Positions 11,230-19,983 of a stretch of 64,000 nucleotides of DNA are shown here, piece by piece. The DNA lies in assembly GCF_001613065.1 (NCBI RefSeq), contig NZ_BDBQ01000029.1, forward strand, positions 140,112 to 204,111, written 5' to 3'. The position numbers and the translations under genes are program-made. The notes beneath the pieces were generated by a model. That model was given only the letters and a program-made list of their open reading frames with translations. It did no database searches and was not told the origin of the DNA. This stretch comes from Nocardia miyunensis NBRC 108239 (GTDB lineage Bacteria > Actinomycetota > Actinomycetes > Mycobacteriales > Mycobacteriaceae). Positions within the stretch are counted from its first letter, which is position 1; each line of letters starts with the position of its first letter.

Positions 11230-11265
11230 GTGTTCACGCTTCGTCACGACGAACGAGAAGTCCGG

Positions 11266-13167
11266 TTACGCGTTCTGCGCAGCCCGGTCGCGGGCCTTGC
11301 GGCGGGCGGCCTCGCGGCCGCGCTCGGTGGCGCCGAGGATGACCTTGCGCACCCGCACGACCTCCGGGGTCACCTCGACGCACTCGTCGGCGGCGCAGAA
11401 CTCCATCGCGCCCTCGAGGTCGAGCTGCAGCGGCTTGGCCAGGGTCTCGAACACGTCGGCGGTGGCCGAACGCATATTGGTCAGCTTCTTCTCACGGGTG
11501 ACGTTGATATCCAGATCCTCCGCGCGCGGGTTGATCCCGACGACGTGGCCCTCGTACGTGTCCGCGCCCGGCTCCACGAAGAACTGCCCGCGATCGGCGA
11601 GCTGGATCATGGCGAAGGGCGTCACCGAACCGGCGCGGTCGGACACCAGCGAACCGGTGTGCCGGGCGCGGATCTCACCGGCCCAGGGGGCGTATCCGTC
11701 GAAGACGGCGTTGGCGATGCCGGTGCCGCGCGTCTCGGTCAGGAAGTCGGTGCGGAAACCGATCAGGCCGCGCGAGGGAACGATGAACTCCATCCGCACC
11801 CATCCCGCGGAGTGGTTGCTCATCTGCACCATCTTGCCCTTGCGAGCGGCCAGCAGCTGCGTGATCGCGCCCAGGTACTCGTCGGGACAGTCGATGGTCA
11901 GCTCCTCGAACGGCTCGTGCACTTTGCCGTCGACCTGCTTGGTGACCACCTGCGGCTTGCCGACGGTCAGCTCGAAACCCTCGCGGCGCATCTGCTCGAC
12001 CAGGATGGCCAGCGCCAGCTCACCGCGGCCCTGCACCTCCCACGCGTCCGGGCGGCCGATGTCCAGCACGCGCAGCGAGACGTTGCCGACCAGTTCCTGA
12101 TCCAGCCGCGACTTCACCATGCGGGCGGTCAGCTTGTGTCCCTGCGTCCGGCCGACCAGCGGCGAGGTGTTGGTGCCGATGGTCACCGAGATCGCGGGCT
12201 CGTCGACGGTGATGCGCGGCAGCGCGACCGGATTCTCCACGTCGGCGAGGGTGTCGCCGATCATGATCTCCGGGATGCCCGCGATGGCCACGATGTCGCC
12301 CGCGACGGCCTCCTCACCGGGTGTGCGCTCGACGCCGATCGTCTTCAGCAGTTCGGTGATCTTCACGGTCTTGACGCCGTCGCCGTGCATCCACGCGACG
12401 TTCTGTCCCTTGCGCAGGGTGCCGTTGTGGACGCGCACCAGCCCGATGCGGCCGAGGAACGGCGAGGCGTCCAGGTTGGTGACGTGCGCCTGCAGCGGCG
12501 CGGTCGGGTCGCCCTTGGGCGCGGGCACGTACTTCATCAGGACCTCGAACAGTTCGTCGAGGTTCTCCGCGTCGGGTGCGTTGCCGTTCTCGGGCCGGCT
12601 GGTCGAAGCCTTGCCCTCGCGGCCCGAGGCGTAGAGCACGGGCAGGTCCAGGGCCAGCTCGGCGGCCTCGGAAGCCTCGTCGTCCAAGTCGGAGGCCAGA
12701 TCCAGGAGCAGATCGTGGCTCTCCTCGACGACCTCCTCGATGCGGGCGTCGGGCCGGTCGGTCTTGTTGACGACCAGGATCACCGGCAGGGACGCGGCCA
12801 GCGCCTTGCGCAGCACGAAGCGGGTCTGCGGCAGCGGCCCCTCGGACGCGTCCACCAGCAGGACGACACCGTCGACCATGGACAACCCGCGCTCGACCTC
12901 ACCGCCGAAGTCGGCGTGGCCGGGGGTATCGATGACATTGATCACCGTCACGGTGCCGTCGACGTTGTGCCGGTGCACCGCGGTGTTCTTCGCGAGAATC
13001 GTGATGCCCTTCTCGCGTTCCAGGTCACCGGAGTCCATGACCCGGTCGACGAGCTCGGCGCGTTCGGCGAAGGCGCCGGACTGCCGCAGCATCGCATCGA
13101 CCAGCGTCGTCTTGCCGTGGTCGACGTGCGCCACGATGGCGACGTTGCGGAAGTCGACAGACGACAC
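11266..13167 (-). CDS. typA: Translational GTPase TypA/BipA
   Basis: A 633-aa ribosome-associated GTPase of the elongation-factor family. The G1 motif AHVDHGKT is at residues 13-20, followed by EREKGITI (G2), DTPGHADFGGEVERGL (G3), NKTDRPDAR (G4), EF-G-like domains III and V, and the TypA-specific C-terminal domain (GLIGFRTDFLTETRGTGI). The GTG start at 13167 has AGGAGG 7 bases upstream. Length and motifs are complete. It is divergent from phhB across about 190 bp that must contain both promoters. Confidence 0.96.
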   Translation of the reverse strand: MSSVDFRNVAIVAHVDHGKTTLVDAMLRQSGAFAERAELVDRVMDSGDLEREKGITILAKNTAVHRHNVDGTVTVINVIDTPGHADFGGEVERGLSMVDGVVLLVDASEGPLPQTRFVLRKALAASLPVILVVNKTDRPDARIEEVVEESHDLLLDLASDLDDEASEAAELALDLPVLYASGREGKASTSRPENGNAPDAENLDELFEVLMKYVPAPKGDPTAPLQAHVTNLDASPFLGRIGLVRVHNGTLRKGQNVAWMHGDGVKTVKITELLKTIGVERTPGEEAVAGDIVAIAGIPEIMIGDTLADVENPVALPRITVDEPAISVTIGTNTSPLVGRTQGHKLTARMVKSRLDQELVGNVSLRVLDIGRPDAWEVQGRGELALAILVEQMRREGFELTVGKPQVVTKQVDGKVHEPFEELTIDCPDEYLGAITQLLAARKGKMVQMSNHSAGWVRMEFIVPSRGLIGFRTDFLTETRGTGIANAVFDGYAPWAGEIRARHTGSLVSDRAGSVTPFAMIQLADRGQFFVEPGADTYEGHVVGINPRAEDLDINVTREKKLTNMRSATADVFETLAKPLQLDLEGAMEFCAADECVEVTPEVVRVRKVILGATERGREAARRKARDRAAQNA

Positions 13168-13355
13168 GTTGATTCCTCCTGCTGAAAATGAAATGGTTGC
13201 CGGCCAACCCTCGCCGTAGAGGATCCGTACAAGACAGGTGGAGACAACTCACCGGGCATGCGGCCGGGTACAGCGTACCGAAATCAAGCGAGAGCTCCCC
13301 GCCCGACCTGATCGGATCGGCACATAGGACGCGCCGGCAGGGGTACAACCGGGGT

Positions 13356-13649
13356 ATGGGTACTCCACTGCTCACCGAGGAAGAACTGCACACCGCACTC
13401 GCGGACCTGCCGGATTGGACCCGTACCGGCGACAGCATCGCCCGCACCGTCCAGGCGTCGTCGTTCCCGGCCGGGATCGATCTGGTCGGCCGGGTCGCCA
13501 CCGCCGCCGAGGAGGCGAACCACCACCCCGACATCGATATCCGCTGGCGCAAGGTCACCTTCACGCTCTCCACGCATTCCGAGGGCGGGCTCACCGCGCG
13601 GGACGTGGCGTTGGCGAAACGGATAGACCAACTGGCACAACAGAATTGA
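13356..13649 (+). CDS. phhB: Pterin-4a-carbinolamine dehydratase
   Basis: A 97-aa PCD/DCoH family protein that dehydrates 4a-hydroxytetrahydropterin. The signature EEANHHPDIDIRWRKVTFTL carries the His-His-Pro-Asp cluster of the active site, and STHSEGGLTARDVALA follows as in the family. The ATG at 13356 gives the usual length. No phenylalanine hydroxylase gene is nearby, so in this lineage the protein may serve molybdopterin or another pterin pathway. It sits between typA and pimE as in mycobacteria, and converges on pimE with 8 bp between the stops. Confidence 0.9.
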   Translation: MGTPLLTEEELHTALADLPDWTRTGDSIARTVQASSFPAGIDLVGRVATAAEEANHHPDIDIRWRKVTFTLSTHSEGGLTARDVALAKRIDQLAQQN

Positions 13650-13657
13650 CGCTGTGA

Positions 13658-14998
13658 CTACGCGGTGGCGTAGGACCCGGCTTTCACCCCGAACCGATCA
13701 CGCCGGGTCCAGATCAGCCACGAGTAGAACCCCAGCACCCCGATGACGTCCACCGCACCGAGCCAGGACAGCACACCGGGCCGGGAGATCTTCCAGATCG
13801 TCGGCTGCGCGAACGACAGCACCCACGGCACCCCGATCAGAGCGTTCACCAGCCAATATCCAGTTACCACACGGACGCCCACGGCCTTCCGCAACGGCCC
13901 GTACGTCAGCCACAGCAGCAGCGGCAGCAACCAGACCCAGTGATGGGACCAGGAGATCGGCGACACCATCAGTCCGAGTAGCTGCACCACCAGCAGCGCG
14001 CCCAGCCGATCGTCCGGTTCGAGCGCTCGCCAGGCCAGCACCGCCAGCACCGCGACCACCGCGACCCAGGCGATCCACCAGGGCCCGAACGGAATTCGAT
14101 GTCCGGCCAGATGCCAGGGCGCGCCAGCGTCGTGTCCGAGGATGCGGCTCAACGCCCCGCGCAAGGACTGATTCCACACCGAACCCACCGGCCCGATCCG
14201 GTTCGCGTCCCCGACCAGCGGGCCGAAGTACGTGCGCGTCTCACCGGGCGAGAGCACGAAACTCAGCCCGATCGTCGCGGCGAAGGCCACCGCCGAGGCC
14301 ACGGCGGTGGCCCAGCGTCGCTGGGTCAGGAAGTAAAGGCCGGTGATCGCCGGGGTCAGTTTGACCCCCGCGGCCACGCCGACCAGCAGTCCCGACCACC
14401 ACCAGCGCGCGGACCGCACCGCCAGCATCACCGCGAGCATCAGGAAGACGTTGACCTGGCCGTAATCGATGGTGGTGCGCACCGGTTCGAGCCACAGCCC
14501 CAGCGCGGTCCAGCCCAATGCCGCTGTGCGCCAACGGCTCTCGCGCGCCGCATCGCCCAGGATCAGGCCGAGCGCCAGGCGCACCACCGCGTACAGCGCC
14601 GCCGCGATCAGCAGCAGCCACACCACGGCAACCGAGGTGAACGGCAGGAAGTGCAGCGGCCAGAACACCACCGCCGCGAAGGTGGGATAGGTGAACGGCA
14701 GCGGGAAATCCGGCGTCTTGTCCGCGTAGGTGAAGTCGTAGAGGTGGCCGCTGCCCAGCGAGGCCGCCCCGTACACGTAGACGTGCAAGTCGACCAGGTT
14801 CATTCCGTTGGGCGAGAGCAGCATCCACAACATGCGCGCCAGAACCGACAGACCCAGCAGCGAGGCGGCGATCGGGCGGGCACGGGGGGCCGTCCACATT
14901 TCCCCGAGCCCCGCGCTGCCGCTGGGTGCCGTCCGGAGATCTGGGTTCACTGGGAACAACTTTCGGTCGGGTCGGCGGGCCGGGTCAAGACTAATCAC
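13658..14998 (-). CDS. pimE: PimE-type alpha-1,2-mannosyltransferase (GT87)
   Basis: A 446-aa polytopic membrane glycosyltransferase that uses polyprenyl-phosphate mannose to extend phosphatidylinositol mannosides on the outer face of the membrane. About ten hydrophobic segments follow the first periplasmic loop MNLVDLHVYVYGA, whose Asp corresponds to the essential acidic residue of PimE, and the conserved SWSHHWVWLLPLL loop is present. The GTG at 14998 has GGGAG 7 bases upstream; a second GTG at 14950 would drop 16 residues. The family and its position next to phhB support PimE, though related GT87 enzymes exist. Confidence 0.82.
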   Translation of the reverse strand: MISLDPARRPDRKLFPVNPDLRTAPSGSAGLGEMWTAPRARPIAASLLGLSVLARMLWMLLSPNGMNLVDLHVYVYGAASLGSGHLYDFTYADKTPDFPLPFTYPTFAAVVFWPLHFLPFTSVAVVWLLLIAAALYAVVRLALGLILGDAARESRWRTAALGWTALGLWLEPVRTTIDYGQVNVFLMLAVMLAVRSARWWWSGLLVGVAAGVKLTPAITGLYFLTQRRWATAVASAVAFAATIGLSFVLSPGETRTYFGPLVGDANRIGPVGSVWNQSLRGALSRILGHDAGAPWHLAGHRIPFGPWWIAWVAVVAVLAVLAWRALEPDDRLGALLVVQLLGLMVSPISWSHHWVWLLPLLLWLTYGPLRKAVGVRVVTGYWLVNALIGVPWVLSFAQPTIWKISRPGVLSWLGAVDVIGVLGFYSWLIWTRRDRFGVKAGSYATA

Positions 14999-15235
14999 AC
15001 CGTTCTCCCACTCCGCGCACCCGTGACACGCCCGATACCATTGGCAACATCAATCCCACCAGCACCACTGGTCACGCGATATATTCCGAGCATGTACCGA
15101 GTAACTTGTCATTAGCTGAACGGAAGATCACTGCTGCGCTGTACAACACCCTGCTCACTCCCTAGAGTGGCACGGCGTACGCGATGCGCCCTCGCATCGC
15201 ATTTTGACGTACCCGAGCTAAGGACGGCTACACCA

Positions 15236-16114
15236 GTGCTTCGCATCAGAGGAACGCGGTTCGCATTGCCGGTGCTGGCCCTTGCGGCCGGCGCGGTTCT
15301 CACCGCCTCGACCACGGCCATCGCCGCGCCAGCCGCGCAGACCCAGGCGAATCCTCCGCTGGTGCCCGAGGGCGTGCCGGTGGACGCGCTGGTCTCCCTG
15401 GCGCCCGCCATCATCGGCGCGGCCGCGGCCACGCAGATCTCCAGCCCCGCACAGCAATCGATCCTGGGCCAGGCACAGCAGGCGCTGAACTCCTCGGGCC
15501 TGCCCCCGTCGGTCAAGCAGACCCTCGGCGCGCTGATCGCCTTCCTCGACGGCAGCAACGGCGGCGGACCGGACATTCCCAAGAATGGTCCGACCATCGC
15601 GCAGTTCCTCTACCCGAGCATCGGCAAGGACTGCATCGGCCCGGGCTCGGATTCGGTCGGCACCGCACTGGCCGTCCCCGGTCCCGCGGAACTGCCGCCT
15701 CCGGGCCCCAGGGCCGGGCAGACCGGATTCGTGTTCACCGCGCTGGGCACCAAAGGTCTTACGCCGCACCAGAAGACGCCGATGACGGTGCAGTGGATCA
15801 ACCTCGACAGCGGGCGGGGCGGCACGCAGGCACTGACCGATGCCGCGCACATCAACCCCGACGGTCCGGCCACCTTGACCGCGATCGCCAACACCGGTTC
15901 GGGGCGGGTCGTCGCGGTGGTCTCCGGTTCGCTGACCACCAAGCCCGCCGCCGACAAGGCGCCGATCACCTGCTCGTTCCTGCCGACCCTCGGCATCTTC
16001 AACGTCTCGAGTGCGGCACAGGCCGCCGAGCCGCAGGCCAAGACCCCGGCCAAGCAGCCGCAGGACGCCGCGCGGCAGCAGGCCAAGACCCCGGCGGCCG
16101 CACCGCACGCATAA
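15236..16114 (+). CDS. Exported Ala/Pro-rich protein, Rv1157c-like
   Basis: A 292-aa secreted protein. From the GTG at 15236 there is a basic N-terminus, a hydrophobic core (LPVLALAAGAVLTAS) and a probable cleavage after AIAAPA. The mature part contains QQALNSSGLPPSVKQTLGALIAFLDG, the conserved YPSIGKDCIGPG with a second Cys in ITCSFLP (a likely disulfide) and an Ala/Gln/Lys-rich tail with repeated AKTPA. It corresponds in position and type to M. tuberculosis Rv1157c. The role is unknown, presumably in the cell envelope. An AAGGAC lies upstream. A strong terminator follows the stop. Confidence 0.78.
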   Translation: MLRIRGTRFALPVLALAAGAVLTASTTAIAAPAAQTQANPPLVPEGVPVDALVSLAPAIIGAAAATQISSPAQQSILGQAQQALNSSGLPPSVKQTLGALIAFLDGSNGGGPDIPKNGPTIAQFLYPSIGKDCIGPGSDSVGTALAVPGPAELPPPGPRAGQTGFVFTALGTKGLTPHQKTPMTVQWINLDSGRGGTQALTDAAHINPDGPATLTAIANTGSGRVVAVVSGSLTTKPAADKAPITCSFLPTLGIFNVSSAAQAAEPQAKTPAKQPQDAARQQAKTPAAAPHA

Positions 16115-16155
16115 CCGAATTCGAGCTCGCCGGACCGGGCTCGACAGCACTTCAC

Positions 16156-16192
16156 ACCGGAGTGTCGCCCTGTGCGACACTCCGGTTTCTTT
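16156..16192 (+). terminator. Rho-independent terminator after the exported protein gene
   Basis: A perfect 13-bp stem, ACCGGAGTGTCGC against GCGACACTCCGGT, closes a 5-base loop (CCTGT) and is followed by TTCTTT. It lies 42 bases after the stop codon. Confidence 0.9.
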
Positions 16193-16240
16193 GGTCCCGA
16201 TACAGCGTAGAACCCGCGCGATTTGTGATAGACCGCATAT

Positions 16241-16657
16241 ATGTCGACCCTCGATCAGCTCGAACGGTCCGCATCATCCGCATCCGATTCCGCCCGCGCG
16301 AAACCGGATTCCGCCGGGCGCGGCCGCGCCGGGCGGTCGGTCATGTCCCGCCGCTCCTACAGATCGGTGCTCTCCACCCGTTCGCACCGATCGATCCTGT
16401 CGATCCGCTCCGAACGCTCCATCCTGTCCATCGGATCGGCCTATTCGGTGCTGTCCATCGGCAGCGTCGGATCGGTGCTCTCGGTCGGCTCGATCGGCTC
16501 GTTCCTCAGCCTGGGATCGGTCATGTCCGGCATCTCCCGGTGGTCACTGCTGTCCTGGATGGGCGACCGCGAAATCCCCGAAGCGCGCCCGACACTCCGC
16601 GTCGTCCCCGAAGAACCCGACCTGTCCGCCGACCCCACCTGCCACTGCCAGACTTGA
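16241..16657 (+). CDS. Ser-rich nonapeptide-repeat protein of unknown function
   Basis: A 138-aa protein. After a basic, Ser/Ala-rich N-terminus (about 40 residues) come six tandem nonapeptides (about residues 42-95) of the form S-(I/V/F)-L-S-x-(R/G)-S-x-x: SVLSTRSHR, SILSIRSER, SILSIGSAY, SVLSIGSVG, SVLSVGSIG, SFLSLGSVM. A short ISRWSLLSWMGDRE and an acidic tail follow. The alternating Ser and aliphatic pattern suggests a stacked beta-solenoid or an amphipathic membrane-associated strand array; this is inference. No signal peptide is seen. The ATG at 16241 lacks a Shine-Dalgarno, so the mRNA may be leaderless. I recall similar short repeat proteins in other actinobacteria but no assigned function. 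Confidence 0.7.
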   Translation: MSTLDQLERSASSASDSARAKPDSAGRGRAGRSVMSRRSYRSVLSTRSHRSILSIRSERSILSIGSAYSVLSIGSVGSVLSVGSIGSFLSLGSVMSGISRWSLLSWMGDREIPEARPTLRVVPEEPDLSADPTCHCQT

Positions 16658-16668
16658 GCTGTATTTTT

Positions 16669-16725
16669 GGCCTCCGCTTCGCTCCGGCGGGGCGTTGGCG
16701 TATCCGGGGTCGGCGGAACCGGGTG
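16669..16725 (+). repeat. Interspersed intergenic element, copy B (compact)
   Basis: The block starting GGCCTCCGCTTCGCTCCGG (16669-16691) is followed after 2 bases by GTTGGCGT..CCGGGGTCGGCG.AACC (16694-16725). It matches both halves of the element at 10.8-11.0 kb. It lies between two convergent genes. Confidence 0.6.
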
Positions 16726-16879
16726 AGCTGAGGGCCGGTGCTCGACCGCGCCAGAGTCGGCTCGGACCTCGGTACAGGCGAGCGCGCCGGGGGACGTATG
16801 TCAGCGCCGGCACTCCACGTCGCCCAGAATTGCTCCGAGACATGGTTGTCGCTGGTGTTCATTTTCGTCGGCAGCCCGA

Positions 16880-17602
16880 TCACCATTGCCCGTAGTTCGG
16901 GGTGAGGATGTCGTTGAGGTCGACGCTGATGTTGTCGAGGGTGCATTTGTTGATCTGGAACTGGTGGAGGTTGGCGGCGGGGTGGACGAATCCGCGTGGG
17001 GTGCCCCAATTGTGTTGCCAGAAGTACGTTCCCAGTCCGGCGGCCTGGGCGAGTGCGATCGTGGGAGCGTTGGCGTAGACGCCGAGGCGGTCGTTGCCGA
17101 TCACCGATTGCCAGCCGGTCAGGTAGGGGGCGATCATCCGGGCGAATTCGATCGGTGACGGGTTGTCATCGATGGAGGCGTAGATCGGGGCCGAGTCCGG
17201 GCCCCCGGCGACGCCGTGCAGATGCAGACCACGGTCGGCGCACTGCTTGCCCGCCTCCCGGCCGCCGCGCCAATCCGCCGTCGGCCCCTTGCCGTACTGG
17301 TAGTTCGAGACGACCGTGAGTCCGGCCGCGTGCAGGGCGTCGACCTCCCGGGCCTGTAAAGGCTTGCCCGCCATCCATTCCGCGCCCGGCCGCCGTTCCG
17401 AGACGTACCGGATCGCACCGGCGTGTCCGGCCGAGCGGATGGACGCGGCCGACGGGACGCCGCCCGCATAGTCGACCAAGGTGCCGAGCCTCGGCCGATC
17501 GGCCGAGGCAGTGGGTCCGAGTGCGGCCAGCGAGGTGGCCCCTACCGCCGTACCGGCGGCATATCCGAAGAGGGTGCGGCGCGAGATCGGCACGGAACGC
17601 AT
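16880..17602 (-). CDS. Tat-exported DUF1906 glycoside-hydrolase-like protein (Rv2525c type)
   Basis: A 240-aa protein beginning MRSVPISRRTLFGYAAGTAVG, a twin-arginine signal with a cleavage site after TASA. The mature domain (LGTLVDYAGGVPSA, YVSERRPGAEWMAGK, SNYQYGKGPTADWRGG, IYASIDDNP, GVYANAPT, FWQHNW) is a DUF1906 TIM-barrel related to GH25-like hydrolases. M. tuberculosis Rv2525c, of the same family, is Tat-exported and affects cell-wall properties. The ATG at 17602 has AAGGAG 9 bases upstream. The enzyme activity and substrate are not established. Confidence 0.86.
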   Translation of the reverse strand: MRSVPISRRTLFGYAAGTAVGATSLAALGPTASADRPRLGTLVDYAGGVPSAASIRSAGHAGAIRYVSERRPGAEWMAGKPLQAREVDALHAAGLTVVSNYQYGKGPTADWRGGREAGKQCADRGLHLHGVAGGPDSAPIYASIDDNPSPIEFARMIAPYLTGWQSVIGNDRLGVYANAPTIALAQAAGLGTYFWQHNWGTPRGFVHPAANLHQFQINKCTLDNISVDLNDILTPNYGQW

Positions 17603-17833
17603 CGACGAGACTCCTTCGGCTCAGTGGAACTGCATACCCGCGTATCTGCCCTGTACTGCCCGTTGGAACCGCCGACGTACCCGGCGCACCTTCCCCAATG
17701 ACATCGAGAATGCCATCTGCGCGCCGGGCACCTCGAGCGTGAACCAATTTCACCACACTCACATGAGAACCGCCATGCTCATTGGAAACATCAACCCCAC
17801 ACGCATCAGAAATCCCCCCTGCCCCGGCAGAAG

Positions 17834-18961
17834 TCAGTCCGTGGCCGCGGTGATGCGGTCGGCCACGTCGATGACGCGTATCGACGGATCCGCGAGTTCG
17901 GTGACGACGACCCGCGCGACCTGGGCCGCGACCTGCGCGCGAATACCGCCGAGCACGCCCAGCACCCGCGCGCGCCGGGTCTCGGCATGCAATTCCACCG
18001 CGATATCGTGCGCATCGGGCGGTACCGCGTCGATGACGACGAACAGCGGATCCGCCGCCCGCGCGATGAGCACCAGCGGGATCTCCACCTCGGCGCGATA
18101 GCGGTTGTTGCCCAGGACGGCGACGCTGATATCCAGCGTGACCGGAATGACCAGGTCGAATTGCACCGGATCCCCGGCCCGTTCGAACAGCCGCGGCATG
18201 CGCACGGCGCCCTTCACATCGACCGTCGCCGCGCGCCGCGGTCCGGTGCGCAGCGGGCCGACCTGGATGACCCGCCCGGCCAACCCCTCGACGACCTCGC
18301 GCACCCGGGCGGCGGTGACGATCCGCGGGAAGAATCTGCGCCCGAACTCCGCGTAGTCGATCCAGGTGAACCGTTCCAGCGCCCGGTGTTTCGAGCGGGT
18401 GCCGTTCATGATCGCCTCGACGTCGAAGACGCGAGCACGGCGAGCGCCCGGATCGGTCAGCATGGCGTTGACACGATTGGCGACCTCGCGCTGCACGAGC
18501 GTCGCGATCGGATCCATCAGCAGATCGATCGCGTTCCCGATGGCCTCGGCACGCACCACCAAACTCACGTCGCGCCCGCGCACCCGCGGGATATCGATGA
18601 CGATCAGCAGCGGATCCGCGGTGCGCGCATGCAGCGTCAGATCGATCTCCACGACCGCTTCCAGCCGGAACTGCCTGCCCCCGAGGGTCACGGTGAGGTG
18701 CAGCGACACCGGCAGCCCGACCTCGAAGGTCACATGTGGCCCGTTGCGCACGATCTGCGGTTTGCCGACGCTGCCCTCGGCCACGAATCCCGCCAGCCCG
18801 GCGGGGCCGATCGAGAACGGACCGATGGATATCCCCCGACCGGCCATTCCCGCGACCGCCGCCTCGATCCGCGTCGGCGTCACCGCGGCAGCGACGAAGC
18901 GTTCGCCGAACTCCTCGTAATCGATCCAGGCAGGGGGGTTGTTCTGGCTGGACTGTCGCAT
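17834..18961 (-). CDS. Internally duplicated protein of unknown function
   Basis: A 375-aa protein made of two homologous halves. Each begins W-IDY-x-EFG-x-RF (residues 12-22 and about 200-210), then a helical VT..R...V.G.AGR.I segment, IGP..(T/I)GP, a beta-rich middle (VSLHLTVTLGG / VTLDISVAVLGN), an ADPL..VID.(P/V) motif, a basic (E/H)A..(R/N) turn and a last helical segment ending near RVFDV or RVIDV. No signal peptide, membrane helix or catalytic motif is apparent. The amphipathic beta strands would suit lipid or small-molecule binding, but that is speculation. The ATG at 18961 has only a weak ribosome-binding site. Confidence 0.7.
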   Translation of the reverse strand: MRQSSQNNPPAWIDYEEFGERFVAAAVTPTRIEAAVAGMAGRGISIGPFSIGPAGLAGFVAEGSVGKPQIVRNGPHVTFEVGLPVSLHLTVTLGGRQFRLEAVVEIDLTLHARTADPLLIVIDIPRVRGRDVSLVVRAEAIGNAIDLLMDPIATLVQREVANRVNAMLTDPGARRARVFDVEAIMNGTRSKHRALERFTWIDYAEFGRRFFPRIVTAARVREVVEGLAGRVIQVGPLRTGPRRAATVDVKGAVRMPRLFERAGDPVQFDLVIPVTLDISVAVLGNNRYRAEVEIPLVLIARAADPLFVVIDAVPPDAHDIAVELHAETRRARVLGVLGGIRAQVAAQVARVVVTELADPSIRVIDVADRITAATD

Positions 18962-19983
18962 GAGCTACCGAAACCTCGCTGTGCCGGATGGTGCGCCTGC
19001 CGATCTCGATCCCACGCCCGAGCGTACCGATCCCCGGCTCCCCCACGCGAATACGACGCAATGACACAACACACACAGCGATCAGCGGGTAGTAGTGGCG
19101 CCCCCGGTGTGCAGGTCCCTGTCCTGCCGATGAGGGGGCAGCAGGACAGGGACCGCGTCGACGGCGCTGCCGGGCGCCGCCGGGTCCATAGTAGGGCTCG
19201 GCACACAGTGCGCCTCCCCCGCCGGTCAGAAATACTCGCACGCCAAGGGCGGTATTTCCCGAATGACCGAGACCGACCTTACCTGTCCGATCGGCCCTGG
19301 CGTAACGAGAATTTTCTACCGCATCACTCTCATTGCCCCCACCGATGGGGACAGCGTTCGCGCCGCGGTCCGTCCCGGGACGCGTGTGATACTCGAATGC
19401 GCTGGTAGAGGTATAGATCACAGCACCATCGCCGCGCGTGTGAGCCGACAACCGACCCATGCGGACTTTTCTCCTCTCAGCAGAATCCCACCGCGCACTC
19501 ACTTCGAGGGTCCGACGCAGCTCGGAGCCGTATCCCATCGCGCGATACCCCGCTTGACACATCATCGAACTGGCGGCTGCGGACACAACGAACCCCGCGA
19601 CCACTCGCAGGATCCGACAACACTCCATCGCACGCACCCGAATCCCCTCCTGTCGGCGAACCCACCCGTTGGCATTCGATAAGACGTTCGATCGGGCCAC
19701 ACGGTTCCCTATCTCCGAAAATTCCCGGCCCCCGCCCGGCCCAGCCGATACCGGCCGCACACGGGATCGAACCCACCGATCTCCAATTCCCCCGACCGCC
19801 ACACGCGGATGCTCGAAAGTGTCTCAGTTGCGCCAGATTTCATCTCACGGTCTGGGAAAAGCTCGTTCGCACGCGGCATTTGGCGTCGCCCTCGGCGAAA
19901 AAGCAGGCCGAAAAGCAGAAATCGCACATCTCCGGCAACCCACCGATACACTGACCGCGGATGTCGAGCCGGAAGGAACCATC
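18962..19983. other. About 1 kb without a credible gene
   Basis: Base composition is visibly lower in GC than in the neighbouring genes. Every frame gives arginine- or proline-rich nonsense or is broken. It contains a perfect 14-bp hairpin (19114-19154), an isolated TTGACA (19554) with no matching -10, and TATAGA (19412). It may hold promoters for the divergent flanking genes, a decayed gene, or an RNA gene. Confidence 0.5.
19114..19154. other. Perfect 14-bp inverted repeat in a gene-free region
   Basis: GGTCCCTGTCCTGC (19114-19127) pairs exactly with GCAGGACAGGGACC (19141-19154) around a 13-base G-rich loop. It is not just downstream of any gene I can support and has no T-run on either strand. 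Confidence 0.6.

Larger units (their letters stand above)
10794..11265. other. Gap between typA and lpqW: terminator, interspersed element, leader
   Basis: No credible gene here. From the typA side it holds a strong hairpin (11195-11229), then an unstructured stretch, then a repeat element (10821-10972) also found near 16.7 kb. The promoter of lpqW should lie in the last 150 bp, but I see no clear -10. Confidence 0.6.

Noticed and set aside
19554..19559. Consensus -35 hexamer TTGACA
   Set aside because: No -10-like sequence lies 16-19 bases downstream, and the nearest gene starts about 430 bp away.
19763..19775. tRNA T-arm-like GGGATCGAACCCA
   Set aside because: The stem does not pair beyond two bases and no acceptor, D or anticodon arm can be drawn around it.
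17166..19802. Very long minus-strand open frame (878 codons) through the DUF1906 and duplicated-protein genes
   Set aside because: It is a shadow frame: Arg/Gly-rich composition with no domain, while the accepted genes in another frame have clear family motifs. Long spurious frames are expected at this GC content.
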